A DNA stretch of 64,000 nucleotides from Camellia lanceoleosa (taxonomy: Eukaryota > Streptophyta > Magnoliopsida > Ericales > Theaceae). The stretch covers positions 164,512,261 to 164,576,260 of the forward strand of contig CM045758.1 in assembly GCA_025200525.1 (NCBI GenBank), in the 5' to 3' direction. Below are positions 10,358 through 21,943 of this stretch, piece by piece (the stretch's first letter is position 1; every line of letters begins with the position of its first letter). The position numbers were made by a program, and so were the translations under genes. Below the pieces are notes generated by a model. That model was not told the DNA's origin and did no database searches. It saw nothing but the letters and a program-made list of their open reading frames with translations.

Positions 10358-11383
10358 CTAGAAAGCCTTTTCGGATTCAGTCGTCCATTCGAAAGTCTGC
10401 CGAAGGACTTTGAAGAATGGTAGGCACTTATCTGTTGCGCGGGAAATGAACCGGTTGAGGGCCGCCACTCTGCCAGTGAGTCTTTGAACTTCCTTAACAG
10501 TTTTGGGTGACTGCATCTCAATCAAGGCCTTGATCTTCTCCGGGTTGGCCTCAATGCCGCGCTGACTGACCATAAAACCCAAGAACTTTCCAGATTCTAC
10601 GCCAAAGGCGCACTTTTCTGGGTCGAGCTTCATCTGGTACTTACGAAGGGTGGCAAAAGTCTCCCGTAGGTCGGTCAGATGGTCAGTGGAGAGTTTGCTT
10701 TTGACTTGCATATCGTCCACATACACCTCCATGTTCCGACCGATCTGATGTTGGAAAACTGCATTGACTAACCATTGGTAGGTGGCCCCCGCATTCTTCA
10801 GTCCAAACGGCATGACACGATAGTGGTAGGTACCCCGGTCGGTGATGAAGGAGGTGTGTTCCCGATCAGATGAGTGCATCATGATTTGGTTGTACCCGGA
10901 GAAAGCATCCATGAAGCTGAGCATTTGGTGACCAGCCGTGGCATCGACCAGCAGATCAATGCGGAGGAGTGGATAGCTATCTTTGGGGCAAGCTCGGTTC
11001 AGGTCAGAGTAATCGACGCAGAGACGCCACTTGCCATTATTCTTGCGGACCAGAACCACATTGGACAGCCACTTAGGATAATTGACATTCTGGATGAATT
11101 GAGCCTCGAGGAGTTTGTCTACCTCTGCAGCTATGAGATTATTACACTCTGGGTGGAAAAAACGCTGCTTTTGGCGGTATGGTCGGAAATGAGGTTCGAT
11201 GCTGAAGCGGTTAGTTATGAAGGAGGGGTCGATGCCTGGCATGTCTGAGTGGGTCCAGGCAAATACGTCATTGTGCTCGGTCAGGAGGGCGAAGGCTCGC
11301 CTGGCAGGGGGATAGTTGACTGCCGATCTTGGCGGTTTTCGTTGGGTTAGTGGGGTCGATGGGAACCTCAATGAGCTCCTCAA
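10358..11383 (-). pseudogene. Tat reverse transcriptase
   Basis: A long open stretch covers all main reverse transcriptase blocks: WLSNVVLVRKNNGKWRLCVD, then DLNRACPKDSYPL, MDAFSGYNQIMM, the VMPFGLKNAGATYQ block, and the active site YVDDM (near 10729-10743). The thumb and connection follow, with GIEANPEKIKALIEM and LTGRVAALNRFISRATD. It would copy element RNA into cDNA. No stop lies inside this 341-codon stretch, so it is the best preserved part of the element, but it is cut off from the protease by a frame break near 11300. Confidence 0.92.
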
Positions 11384-11930
11384 CAGGTTCTCCCCTGATT
11401 AGTTCATCTTCATCTCGGACATCAAGTCCTTCAATAATCATGGCCTCCTTCAGCTTGACTTCTTTAAGTGAAGCAACATAACACTCCCTGGCCACGGTCT
11501 GCTCTCCTCTGACTGTTCCGACCCCGAGGTCGGTGGGAAACTTGAAGGCAAGATGATAGGTGGATGTGATGGCTTGGAAAGCGTTTAGGGCGGTGCGGCC
11601 AAGGATAATGTTGTAGGCAGATGTGCAATCGACCACCAGGAAGGTGAGCAACTTTGTGGCCTGCCGTGGGTATTCGGCAATGGTGATGGGAAGATCAATG
11701 GAACCAATGGAGATCACACGGTCGCCAGTGAAGCCGACCAGGGGGGTTTGGAGTGGAGACAAGCTTTCTTCTCCAATCTTGAGCTGGCGGAAGCAGTTGA
11801 GGAAGATGATGTCTGAAGAGCTGCCGTTGTCGATGAGAACTCGTCTGACCTTGTAGTTGGAGAGGATGGCCGAAATGACAAAGGGGTCATCATAAGGATA
11901 ACGGATGCCTGTACAGTCGGCGTCCGTGAA
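11268..11930 (-). pseudogene. Tat aspartic protease
   Basis: The active-site motif VLIDNGSSSDI is encoded at about 11823-11840 (D-N-G-S, the usual form in this lineage instead of D-T-G). Downstream, the conserved DCTSAYNIILGRTALNAFQA segment marks the end of the fold. A stop lies between the active site and this segment frame. The enzyme cleaves the Gag-Pol polyprotein. Confidence 0.8.
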
Positions 11931-12189
11931 GATGATATGCTCTGTCCACTGCTTAGGCTGTTTGGGGGGTCGGTCTATCGTGGTGACTGTCTTATCTGAG
12001 CCCTGTCGTATTTTTCTAAGTTCTGCCTTTTGAGCCGAACGGGATGGTCCCCCGCAGGCGAGTCCACCTGAAATAACTCTGATTTCACCAACTGGCGGGG
12101 GTGGGTTACCTTGGGGCCGAGGCTATTGTGAGGGTCGATCATAGGCTGGATTTGGTTGAGCTGGCTGCCGTGGTGGGCTGCGTCAACGA

Positions 12190-13627
12190 TTGTCTCTGTG
12201 GGGTTCGGTTCTTTGCCTCTGTTGAGGGCGGGTGTCTGTGAATCGGCTTAGACGCCCCTGGGGAATGAGGGTCTCCACCTGATCCTTGAGACTGATGCAA
12301 TCGTCGGTGTTATGGCCATGGTCCTAGTGGAAACGGCAATATTTGGATTGGTCTTTCCGGTTAGAAGGGTTCCGTGGAGGGGGAGGCCACTTGAGGGGGT
12401 AGTCCCGTTGGATCTGGTTGAGGACATGTTCTATGGGAGAATTGAGAGGTGTATAGCGCTCGAACTGACCAGGCGGGCGGACTGGTGCTGACCGGTCGGC
12501 ACGAGGGGGTCGGCCAGTATAGCGGGGTGTCTGGTTATGATACTGGGCGTTGCCGGGTTCTTGATCTTTTCTCTTTTCTCTAGGGGTCGGGTTTTTAGCT
12601 GTTGGATCTTGCCGAGCAGCTAGTGAATCCTTGGCATTCATGTATTTTTGGGCTTTGGAGAGTAAGACTGCCATGGAGGTCGGGGGTTCTTAGAGAGGGA
12701 GAAAAGGAAATCAGATGACCGCAGACCGGCCATGAAAGCTGTGAGGATGACCTTGTCGTCATTTTCGGCAACTTGCAGGGCTTCGGTGTTGAAGCGAGTA
12801 ACGAAGCTGCGCAGTGATTCCCCCTCGGTCTGACGAATATTAAGGAGTTGGGTGGCCGGACGTCGCTGGCGCTGGGCGCCGATGAAATGGCTCAAGAAGG
12901 AGTCACTGAGATGCTGAAAAGTGGAGACCGAGTCTGGTGGTAACTGGCTAAACCATAGCCGAGCTGACCCCTTCAGTGTCACGGGAAAAGCTCGGCACAT
13001 GATTTCGTCAGGGAAGGCATGGAGGACCATGAGAGTCAGAGGTCTCGGATGGTCGACCGCCTGGCTGCTCCGGTCAAAGGAGTCGATGGTGGGCATTTTG
13101 AATTTGGCGGGCAGGGGTTTGTCTCGGATGGAGGCGACAAATGGTGAGTTTGCCGTAGTGGAAGGCTTATGCTGGATATTCTGCATAACCCCTTGGAGCT
13201 GAAGCTTCATGGCTCGGAGTTCAGCGTCCCAGAGGGGGATGTTGTCACCACCAGAGGGAGACAGGTGTTGGATGCTGCTGGCCTCTCCCTCGGGGGCTGG
13301 TGTTATGACCGATGGGTGTGGGGGTGGAGGTGGTGGATTTATATGTGGATGAGGGGGTTGCAAACCGCCTAAGTCAGGTGGATTAGGTTGTGGGGCAGTA
13401 TGGCCGGGAGTTCGTCCAGGGTTGGGTAGGATATCTGGAGGTGGCGGTGGAGGAATGGGGAGGTTCCTTTGGAGCAGAGCATTGATTAGGGCCTGGTTTT
13501 GTTCGGCCATGCGGTTGATGCTGTTGGTAAGCTCGATGAAGTACTGTGGTGGGTTGTTTGGATTGGGGGGGTCAGTCTGATGATTGGCAGCATTATGGTG
13601 GGAAGCCATGGATCTAGTCGTGACCAT
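12190..13627 (-). pseudogene. Tat gag
   Basis: The likely start is the ATG at 13627 (MVTTRSMASHHN). An upstream ATG at 13705 lies in the leader. The N-terminal half is rich in Pro and Asn. The capsid core contains FKMPTIDSFDRS, HAFPDEIMCRAFPVTLKGS and ARLWFSQLPPDSVSTF. A 1-bp loss in a G run at 12682-12686 shifts the frame, after which NPTSMAVLLSKAQKYMNA-like sequence and a zinc-knuckle-like KYCRFH..HGHNTDDC follow. A stop at 12324-12326 splits the knuckle. Gag would form the particle that packages the RNA. Confidence 0.85.
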
Positions 13628-13719
13628 ACACTTGACGGGTGAGACGCAAAAGGTTACGTGAACGGGGTCTCCGGCGGCAATGAACACAACTGGCGCACGG
13701 ACCAACCAGTTCCCACAGA

Positions 13720-14316
13720 CGATGATACAAGCTCAATCGATGATGGATCGGGTCGATCCAAGCTCCTCAAGCCCACGCCCGAGTGATGAAGCCCACTGGA
13801 AGACCTGTAAACAAGTTCAATGGGGAATAGGGTAGTCCCCCAGTGAACCCTCCGCCGTGTAAATTAGAAGTAGAAGTAGTGGATATAGATATATATATAT
13901 ATATATAGAGAGAGAGTTAGAGGAATAGAAAATGCTTAACCTTCTTCTTGTCTTCGATACTTGCTTATATCCTTTGGTAATCATTTCATCGCCCTCTTCC
14001 GACGCGGCCGAAAGCCTGTGGTTGTAGCTTGCCTGCATGACAGGTAAGGGCGCTGTTCCGACGGGGAGGTGTTGTCGTAATAAATGTTGTGATGGAATGC
14101 ATTAATGGTGATGTGTTGTTGCAATAACTTTGCAGATCTTTGTCTGCTGACGTGGCCTGTTCTGCACCTGCCACGTGTCCGAATGCCATTAGCCCTTCAT
14201 GCTCAGTTGGCCTCCAGCTGTCTGGGCTTCACCAGCCGAGTTATGTTATGGGTCTTAAGTGATGGGCTTGGGGTAGTTCATTGTGGGCTGTAGCCTTTAT
14301 GGGCCTAGCCATGTCA
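13720..14316 (-). repeat. Tat 5' LTR (right copy)
   Basis: 597 bp, colinear with the left copy and ending CCATGTCA directly before the ACACA duplication. A long TA run at 13888-13909 could hold the minus-strand TATA box. Inward of the LTR, the minus strand reads TCTGTGGGAACTGG, where the primer-binding region of this lineage would lie. Confidence 0.88.
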
Positions 14317-14359
14317 ACACATATAGAACGTTTATTTTTAATAGTTTCAATTGCTGTAG

Positions 14360-14926
14360 GTATCAAAAAATGTTAAGAAATTTAGGACAAAAGGATTTGA
14401 GTATTTTCAAGAAATGGCCGAAATTGTTGAAAACTGTTGTGCCAGAGGGGCCTTGGCCCGTGCATCCACACAAAGAGCCCCTGACTCTGATGAAGAGGAT
14501 GAAATGCTTAATAAATTTTGGTCTCCTGGAGTTAGTGGGAGTAATGCGGCCGAACCTATTATTGTTGACTTATTCAGCGATGAGTACATAGAACCATCGA
14601 AGGGCAAAAGTTACAAGAAGGGCCCTACAAAAAGTCAAACTGATAGTGGTCGTTCTAAAAGGTCATGATCAAGTGGCTTTGATGATGTCTGCGTAGTTTT
14701 CACTACCTATGTTCAGGCAAAAACGGAACATTCCCGTGCCCAATCAACAGACACAGAGACTGTAAGTGTAGGTGGTGATGACTATTCTCTTGATGCATGT
14801 CAAGATGCCCTATTAGAGCTTGGGGACATGCCTCCGGTCTAGTACATTAGGGCACTGACACTATTCAAAGACAAGGAATGACGGAGGTTTTTTTTTGCGT
14901 ACTCCTGCCTATATGCGCCTAGTTAA
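14360..14926 (+). pseudogene. Harbinger-1 SANT/Myb-like protein, exon B
   Basis: Continues exon A after the intron that holds Tat. The acceptor AG is at 14358-14359 and the phase matches. It reads VSKNVKKFRTKGFEYFQEM, then an acidic, low-complexity linker, and ends with YIRALTLFKDKE and RRFF, a C-terminus shared by plant Harbinger partner proteins. Three stops interrupt it: 14666-14668, 14840-14842 (TAG, probably from CAG) and 14879-14881 (TGA, probably from TGG in the expected KDKEW). The transposase lies 476 bp downstream on the same strand. Confidence 0.7.
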
Positions 14927-15401
14927 GATCCTAGATTTGCAGTGAAGGGAGAAGTTGTGGCTTGATCGAGCTTGCGGTTCTTTTTGTGGTTATCCAACAT
15001 GATTTGATGATGTCTATGTTGTTCTTATTAATTTTTTTTCACCTGATAACATGCTCTTTTTTATCCGTCTTTCTTTGTTTATTTCTATATTTTTTAAAAT
15101 TGTTTCTGTTTTACATTTAGATGTGATTTTATTCTTCTGCGTTCTTTCATGTCTGTTTTCTTATTTTTGCTTCAACTTTCAATTTTACACACAGCATACA
15201 ATATGAAAAGGTAGTAACGACAACATAACTAAATATTAATATGTTTTTTCTTCGCATGTATGTTTCCATCTTGTTTGATAAATAACTAAGGCCAACAAAT
15301 TGTAGGCAGTGGTTTATTCTAGTTTCACCAATAATGGTAACAGTTAGCATGTTAATCATTTTTTTTTTATAATTATGCGTTATTGTCATATAACCGAAAT
15401 A
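14927..15401. other. AT-rich spacer between the two Harbinger-1 genes
   Basis: T-rich non-coding DNA; I could not place a promoter in it with confidence. Confidence 0.5.
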
Positions 15402-16862
15402 ATGTCATCCGACACAAAAAACAATGTAATGGAGAGGTCATCAGAGGAGGATGAGATTGAGGTTATTGAAGATTTTATGGACTTTTTGATGATTACTTTT
15501 ATGAATGAGCATATGAATGCGTCAACCAGTAGATGACCATAGCGAACTTATCCATTCAAAGGTGATGATTAAATCTTCAGTTTATCAAATGGCTATCTAA
15601 AAACAATTATGGACATCATGCGAATGGATACCCAAACATTTATTTTATTGAAAGACACCTTACTTCAAAATGGCTTTGTCGAAACTGAACATATGCATAT
15701 CAGTGTTGAGGAATCACTTGGCATTTTTTTGTACACTTTCGCACAAAATGACCGACATAGACTACTAGCCGATAGATTTCAACACTTTATTGAAACAGTT
15801 TGTCGGCATATCAAAATCATTATGCAGGCACTGTGCAAGCTTGTATCAATGGTTATCAAACCACGTAACCAAGATGAGATACCAGCAAAATTTTTAAATG
15901 ATAGGAGGTTTTTTCCATGGTTCAAGATATGCCTACATGTTTGCTTTGTAAGTTTTCAATAACAATAACAAATTATTATTATTATTATTTTTTATGTTTT
16001 ACAAGTAATATCTAGGTTTGTTTCGCGTTTAATGTCAAACTAATACATTTCAAGTAGCATTGTGTCGATGTTGTCGATGGTACATTGGTGGATGCGTGGG
16101 TCCCAGCGTCAAGACAGAATACATTCCGTGGTCGCAAAGCTATGGTATCGCAAAATGTACTCACAGCTTGTGATTTCGACATGTTGTTCACATTTATCAA
16201 TTCTGAATGGGAATGTAGCGCCCACGACAACGCAATTTTAGTTAACTCAATTACAAGAACTGATCTACATTTCCTACACCTTCCCTATGGTGACTGTCAC
16301 CAAATAACACACTGTACTGTCTTAGATGTTGATTTTTGTGTACATGTATTTGATAGAGCATTGCCTACATTATTTACATGAAGACAAGTATTATTTAGTG
16401 GATGTCGGCTTCATGAACATGCCTGGATTTCTTGCCCCATTTCGTTCCTAACGCTATCACTTGCAAGAGTTTCATGGCCGTCATTATTCTGGACCCAAAG
16501 AATTGTTTAACCATCGACATTCGTCGTTACGCAATGTCATAGAAAGATCATTTGGTGCTCTGAATAAGCACTTTCCAATATTGTGGTCCATGCCAAATTA
16601 CAAGTCCACGAGACAAGGACCCCTCGTGATTGTATGTTGTGTAGTGCACAATTGAATCCGTTTACATGCAGCTATGGACCCATTCTTCATAGAAGTTGAT
16701 AATGAAATGGCAGCTAAAGCGGCAGCAGACGGGTTTGTTGGAGGCCAAGCTGACTATGTTGATATGTCACAACATGGGTTGACATACAAATCGAACTTCA
16801 GGGATGCAATTGCTACTACTATGTGCAAAATCATGTTGGCCATGGGTAGATTTGTGATGTGA
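15402..16862 (+). pseudogene. Harbinger-1 DDE transposase
   Basis: A DDE_4-type (PIF/Harbinger) transposase in three exons: 15402-15926, 16058-16289 and 16384-16862. The N-terminal part has MDIMRMDTQTFILLKDTL and DRFQHFIETVCRHIK. The catalytic residues are all present: Asp in VVDGTLVDAW (codon 16076), Asp in SAHDNAIL (codon 16226), and Glu in NVIERSFGAL (codon 16542). Next come DVGFMNMPGFLAPFR, GPKELFNHRHSSLRN and VIVCCVVHN. The enzyme would cut and paste the element at TTA/TAA sites. At least five stops break the frame, three between about 15536 and 15575. The first intron donor reads AT instead of GT, another inactivating change. Confidence 0.9.
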
Positions 16863-16869
16863 AGAAATA

Positions 16870-17640
16870 ATGTGAATTTTGTAGTATTGTATGTATTATT
16901 ACATTTTTTTTTTAATGTATAAAACATTTGAAAATATTAAAAAACTACAAAAATATTTAAAAAAAATCAACCATAATTTAAAAAAAAAATTGTTGTAAAA
17001 TTTTTTAGTAAAACAAAAATATTAAAAAAAAAACATTTTAAAATTCATCTGCCACATTGGTGTTCTAAAAAATCAACCATAATAGTACGTGGGATTGTAC
17101 GCGAGAAAACCAATAGTTGGATAAGTCTGCTTTGTTGGCGTGGAAATAAAAACCATTTTAAAATTCATCTACCTCGTTGGTGTTCTACAAAATCAACCAT
17201 AATTTTTAAAAAAAATATAAAAAAATAATTTTGTTGTAAAATATTAAAATATTTCAGTAAAACAAAATTACTAAAAAAAGAAAAAAAAACTAGTTTAAAA
17301 TTCATCTACCCCGTTGGTGTTCTACAAAATCAACCATAATTTTTTTAAAAATAATTTTGTTGTAAAATATTAAAATATTTTAGTAAAACAAAATTATTAA
17401 AAATAAAACCAGTTTAAAATTCATGTATCCCGTTGGTGTTCTACAAAATCTACCATAATTTGTAAAAAAATATTAAAAAAAATAATTTTGTTGTAAAATA
17501 TTAAAATATTTCAGTAAAACAAAATTATTAAAAAAAAACCAGTTTGGTTAACAGTGTTTTTTTGATTAACTGTTATTAAAAAAAAACCAGTTTGATTATA
17601 ACTGTTATTTTTTTTTTAACAATTAATTTTTTCAATTAAA
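16870..17640. repeat. AT-rich tandem repeat of about 120 bp
   Basis: Four to five diverged units, each containing AAATTCATCTACCCCGTTGG, then TGTTCTACAAAATCAACCAT, then an A/T tail with GTTGTAAAATATTAAAATA. Copies begin near 17038, 17155, 17292 and 17409. A piece at 17088-17145 is homologous to the 5' end of the neighbouring minus-strand gene (about 19085-19145). Confidence 0.75.
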
Positions 17641-17986
17641 TTTTAAGAATAGTTTGGTTAACAGTATTTTTTTTGTTAATAAATATTTTTTGAATTGAAA
17701 TTTGAAAAGAGTTTTTTTATGAAAAAAAAATGAAAATAAAATAAAAACAAACTAAAATAAACAGATAGGTGCATCTTTTAAAAATAAAAATAGACATCAG
17801 TGAATTATACGAAAAAAAAAATACACAAACAAAATACAATGACAAATGGTACTTACATCCATGAACCAAAAAATTAAGAAAGAAAGAAAAAGAAACAAAC
17901 AAATAAAAACAGAAAGTACGAGTACATCTGTAACATAACTAAAAATCATAACATGTGTCAACTATTTAATCGCTCATCGAAACAAA

Positions 17987-19192
17987 TTAAGTGTCATTGT
18001 CAGGTGGTGGTGGAGGTGGAGGGAAGTAGTGATGGTAGACCTGAGTCACTCGATGGTCAATTTGATCAATGCGGTTACCTGTAATTTCATCACGTCTTTT
18101 AATGTCAACATGAAACTCACCAAATTGTTGAATTAGTGAGTTTTGAGCGGCGGCAAATGCATCGAACCGATTACCCAATGCAGTGAATTGATTTTTCATT
18201 TGTTGTTCCCATTGTACGCGCTTATTGTGTCGTTCTTGTTTCAGCGCCAAATAATTAGTTCAGTATTGGGGTTGTTGATTTGGTGACTTAGCATTGTCAT
18301 TGGGGTCTTCGGGATCATCAGCTATTGGTGCATTTGCAACATTAGTAGATTACAATAAGTTGTCAGCGCCACTAGCTTGGGTTAGTGTATACTGTGAAAT
18401 TGGTGAAGAGATTTTCACATCTGCTTCACCTACAAGTCTGACATGATGAACTTTGAAAATTTTGGTTAATAGAGCTCCAAAAGGTAGTGACCGGCCACTG
18501 AGAGTACTAAGATTTGCAACCACCATTTCCTGCAGTAGTATGTAACATAAATCTAATGTTTGTCCAACTTCAAAACAGTATAACAAATAAACATTATAAA
18601 ATGGAACAACATCAAAATGTCTTTTTTTGGGAATGACATTTTTGACTATCCATTGATAAAGAATACGAAGATGGGTTTTAAGTCGTGCTTGTAAATTAGT
18701 GTCGATAAATTGGTTCTTACAAATTGTAGTATAAACCTCACTTACATCACCAACCATGTTAACTAGGTCAGCCTCACTTTAAAAATGACTTTGCAAATCC
18801 CTTGACTGAACTAAAATAATTTGTGCCAAAGTGTGGGGTTCAGTGTGATTAGTTTACCTTTCATGTAACATGTTAAACTATTCTCTTCAATTGCTCCCTC
18901 AGGAGGTCTTAAGTGAAGGTAAAATAAATACACAAGACGTGGATATACCTTTTGTGGTAAATTAGTTAAAGGTAGCCATCCCATCGTCTCTAGTCTGCCA
19001 ATAAACAAAGGATCATATTGAAAAGGTAGATTTACCCTTCTCCCGATAACAATTGGTCGGTTGAAAAAATTTGGATAAGCTTGTTCATGATTGTACGTGA
19101 GAAAATCAATAGTTGAATAAGTCTACTTTTGTTGGCATGGTGGAGGGTTAGAGGTTTGACCATGTTTTGGTTTGACTCTTTTTGTTCTCGGC
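17987..19192 (-). pseudogene. Putative plant transposon protein-domain gene
   Basis: Read on the minus strand from an ATG at 19192 (MPRTKRVKPKHGQTSNPPPC). The frame contains RLETMGWLPLTNLPQKVYPR and LVYLFYLHLRPPEGAIEENS, then, after a frameshift near 18800, LKTHLRILYQWIVKNVIPKK and GRSLPFGALLTKIFKVHHV. The end is a coiled-coil-like region closing in a Pro run (YHHYFPPPPPPPDNDT). The order matches plant proteins annotated with a putative plant transposon protein domain. Function is unknown. An early stop follows residue 23 and two more lie near 18780 and 18348. It faces the transposase tail to tail inside Harbinger-1, so it is either cargo or part of another decayed element. Confidence 0.6.
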
Positions 19193-20153
19193 ATGACTTA
19201 TAAACGTAAGTAAAAGGATAGCAAAAGGTAACAAAAATGTATAGCAAAATGTATGAAAATGGTGTGCAAAAGGTAAGTAACAGATTGCCAAAGCTCAGCC
19301 ACGGGTTCAAACTTGCTGGAAGCTGGAACAGGCGAGGTCGGTTGACTTGCCGGATGACCCACCGGTTGTCCAACCGAATGACCTATTGGTTGACCGCTGG
19401 GTCGACTTGTTTGCTGCACTATTTGGCTTACTTCTATAGCTTTGAAATTGTGAACAGATCTGAAGGAACCTTTTATCAAAGCTCTTGGTCTCTTGTTGTA
19501 CACGGATATGAATTGTAAAAATATAGACCGAATTTTTGAAATTAGTTGATTGTGAAATTAATTGAGGTAGGTGGTGGAGGAGGTGGTTATATGGTTCGGG
19601 TATTGATACTATTTTGATACTATTTGAATAATGAATGCCAATGAAAATGGTGAAGAAGTTGGTGAAAGAAGTGAAGTAACGAAGTTGTTGGAATGAAGAT
19701 GGTATTGTTGAAAGTTGTGAAGTGAAATTGTTGGTTAGCAAAGTGATATAAAGAGTTTTGGTCAAACAAATGGTCAAAAACATACTGTTGAGTTTTGGCT
19801 TTTTATTTTTATTTTTAATTAATTAATTAATTATTTTAATCAAAGCTGACCAACTGAGATTTTGCAGAGGGTTGATGGCTCTGCAGAATATGAGTTAAAT
19901 TACCATGTTGTCATTTTTATTTTTTTCTTACATATGAATTTAGTATTCACTGAAAGAGGGGTAATGTGGTTATCTCAATGTCAAACCCATCACATACTAA
20001 TATTATTGATGGTACTTCCACTTCACAGGTCTCTCTTTCACGGGTGCAATTGACAGTGAAATGGACATGTGAGGTACAATAATGAAGGTGAAAACAATGG
20101 TATAGATTTACAGGTTTTTCATAAAAGTGATAAAATTTAACAAATGAAAAAAT
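19193..20153. other. Upstream region of the minus-strand gene
   Basis: A minus-strand TATA-like TTTATATCA lies near 19745. An overlapping minus-strand ORF at 19307-19783 might be a leader exon, but I recognise nothing in it. The rest is AT-rich. Confidence 0.35.
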
Positions 20154-20966
20154 ATTTAGGTAGCATTTGGTAATGTTTATATTTTTGGTTTCTATTTACC
20201 AAAAATTTATTAATTAGTTTTTATTTATTTTAAAAAAAATAAAAATTACAAATGCGTTTGCTTTGAACATAATATTTATTGTCTAAATTTAACACACGTA
20301 AACAACAAAATATGTTTATTCAGGTCTAAAAAATTTATATTTATTTTTTATTATTTTATGACAATGAGATCATACACATTATAATTAAAAAAATTAATTA
20401 TAAAAATAAATTGGGAAAAAATTAATTTTAAAAAATAATTGAAAAAAAAACTGAAAACATTAATTGAAAAAAAATAAATTGAACAAAATAATTGCAATAA
20501 AAATTATTTCAAAAAAAATTATTTGGAAAAAAAAGTAATTGAAAAAAAAATTAATTGAAAAAAAAATTGAAAAAAAATAAATTTAAAAAAAAATTATTTG
20601 GAAAACAAATTAATTGAAAAAGCAAATTAATTGAAAAAAATTAATTCATTTTCTGAATTGAATTTTAAAAAGGATTTGGTTATAAATGTTGATCAAAAAT
20701 TTCAATTGAGTTTTGAGTTGTATATTTGATTAAGATTTATAAGTTTTTGAATTAAGTTTTAAAAACTCATAAAAAAACTCATAACCAAATAAATTTTTTT
20801 ATTTCACATGTCACATCAAACTTTCAAAATTCAATTCAACACTATTCAAAAACCATAACCAAACAAATTTTCTATACTCAAATCATAATTCTAAGACTCA
20901 CAAACTCAAAATAGAACTTTTACTCTTAAATCATATTTAGAAAACTCTACCAAATGCTACCTAAAT
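20154..20966. mobile_element. Non-autonomous TIR element, 813 bp
   Basis: A perfect 19-bp terminal inverted repeat, ATTTAGGTAGCATTTGGTA (20154-20172) and its complement (20948-20966), encloses very AT-rich, non-coding DNA. The target duplication is ambiguous (TA, or hidden in the AT-rich flank), so I do not assign a superfamily. Confidence 0.6.
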
Positions 20967-20976
20967 TTTTGCACAG

Positions 20977-21044
20977 CTAAACACAAAAATTGTTTCACTG
21001 GGCGACCAAAAGACTCTGGCTAGTCAACTAGTTTTTGTGTTTAG
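20977..21044. repeat. Short inverted repeat
   Basis: CTAAACACAAAAA near 20978 is repeated in inverted form as TTTTTGTGTTTAG, ending near 21044, with a loop of about 40 bp. It lies just outside the 813-bp TIR element. Confidence 0.5.
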
Positions 21045-21802
21045 ATCTGTGTTCGAATGTAAATATTTAATTTTTTTTAGAACAACTTTGAAAAAGGTTA
21101 CAAAAGACAAAATAAATAATAAAAAATTATTAAAAAACTTATATCCAAACAACACATACAAAATTAGAGAGAAAGATGGTTGAGATTTGTCAAAATGACA
21201 TTTGATTATTGGAACACTATTGCTATAATTTGACAATTTACTACTATTCATTACCTAAGAGTATCTCTAATGGCTTGCCATTAGAGCTGCTATTTCCAAA
21301 TTATGGCAGCAATTCATAGAAAGCCACCTCCAATGATAAGTTTTAGTAGTTGCTATCTTTGGTAAATGTTAAAGTTTGTGTCAAATATGGCATAAGCTTT
21401 GCCAAAGTTGCAAAGTCAGCTTCAACCAACCGTTTCCTCACTCCCTCCCTTTCTCATCATGCTTTCCAAACACAGAAGTAATTTTCAAACAAAAACCACA
21501 AAAAAATAAAAACAGAAGCCGAATTTCTGGAAAAAAAAAAAAAATTGAACAATTTCAAGCAAGCAAGAAAAATTTCAAACAAAAGCAATTTCAAGCATGC
21601 AAACAAAATTGAACAATTTCAAATAGAAGCAAGCAAGCAAAATTTCAATTTCAGCAATTTCAAGTAAAAAAAAAAAAAAAAAATTTAAAATAAACACAGC
21701 AAAGTCAAAAAAAAAAAAATTATTTTTTTGATAGAAATGATCTTCATTAGGGTTGATCTTGTTTGTGTTCTTTGGATGGTCTTCATCAAGGTTTCAGGTT
21801 TG

Positions 21803-21943
21803 GATCATCACTGACAGAGAGGGATTGTAGGAGAACAGGTCTTTATTAGGGTGTCGGGTTTGGGTCATCACTGTCAGAAAGGGATCGTTGGAGAAGAGGT
21901 TAGGGTTTCGATCGTTGGAGATCCCTCTCTGTCAGTGATGATC
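21803..21943. repeat. 22-bp perfect inverted repeat in the Harbinger-2 5' region
   Basis: GATCATCACTGACAGAGAGG (21803 onward, 22 bp in all) returns in inverted form at 21922-21943, with about 97 bp between. A diverged direct copy lies at about 21866-21890. It could fold into a hairpin or mark a local inverted duplication upstream of the SANT gene. Confidence 0.6.

Larger units (their letters stand above)
4430..14316 (-). mobile_element. Ty3/gypsy LTR retrotransposon, Tat lineage, inserted in an intron
   Basis: The element is flanked by the 5-bp duplication ACACA (4425-4429 and 14317-14321) and bounded by two LTRs of about 595 bp. It is transcribed on the minus strand in the order LTR, gag, protease, reverse transcriptase, RNase H, archaeal-type RNase H, integrase, antisense ORF, LTR. 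The second, archaeal-type RNase H and the antisense ORF both point to the Tat lineage. Frameshifts and stops occur in every coding domain, so the copy is dead, although its LTRs still differ by only roughly 4% in the 100 bp I compared. It lies inside the intron of the Harbinger-1 SANT gene. Confidence 0.9.
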
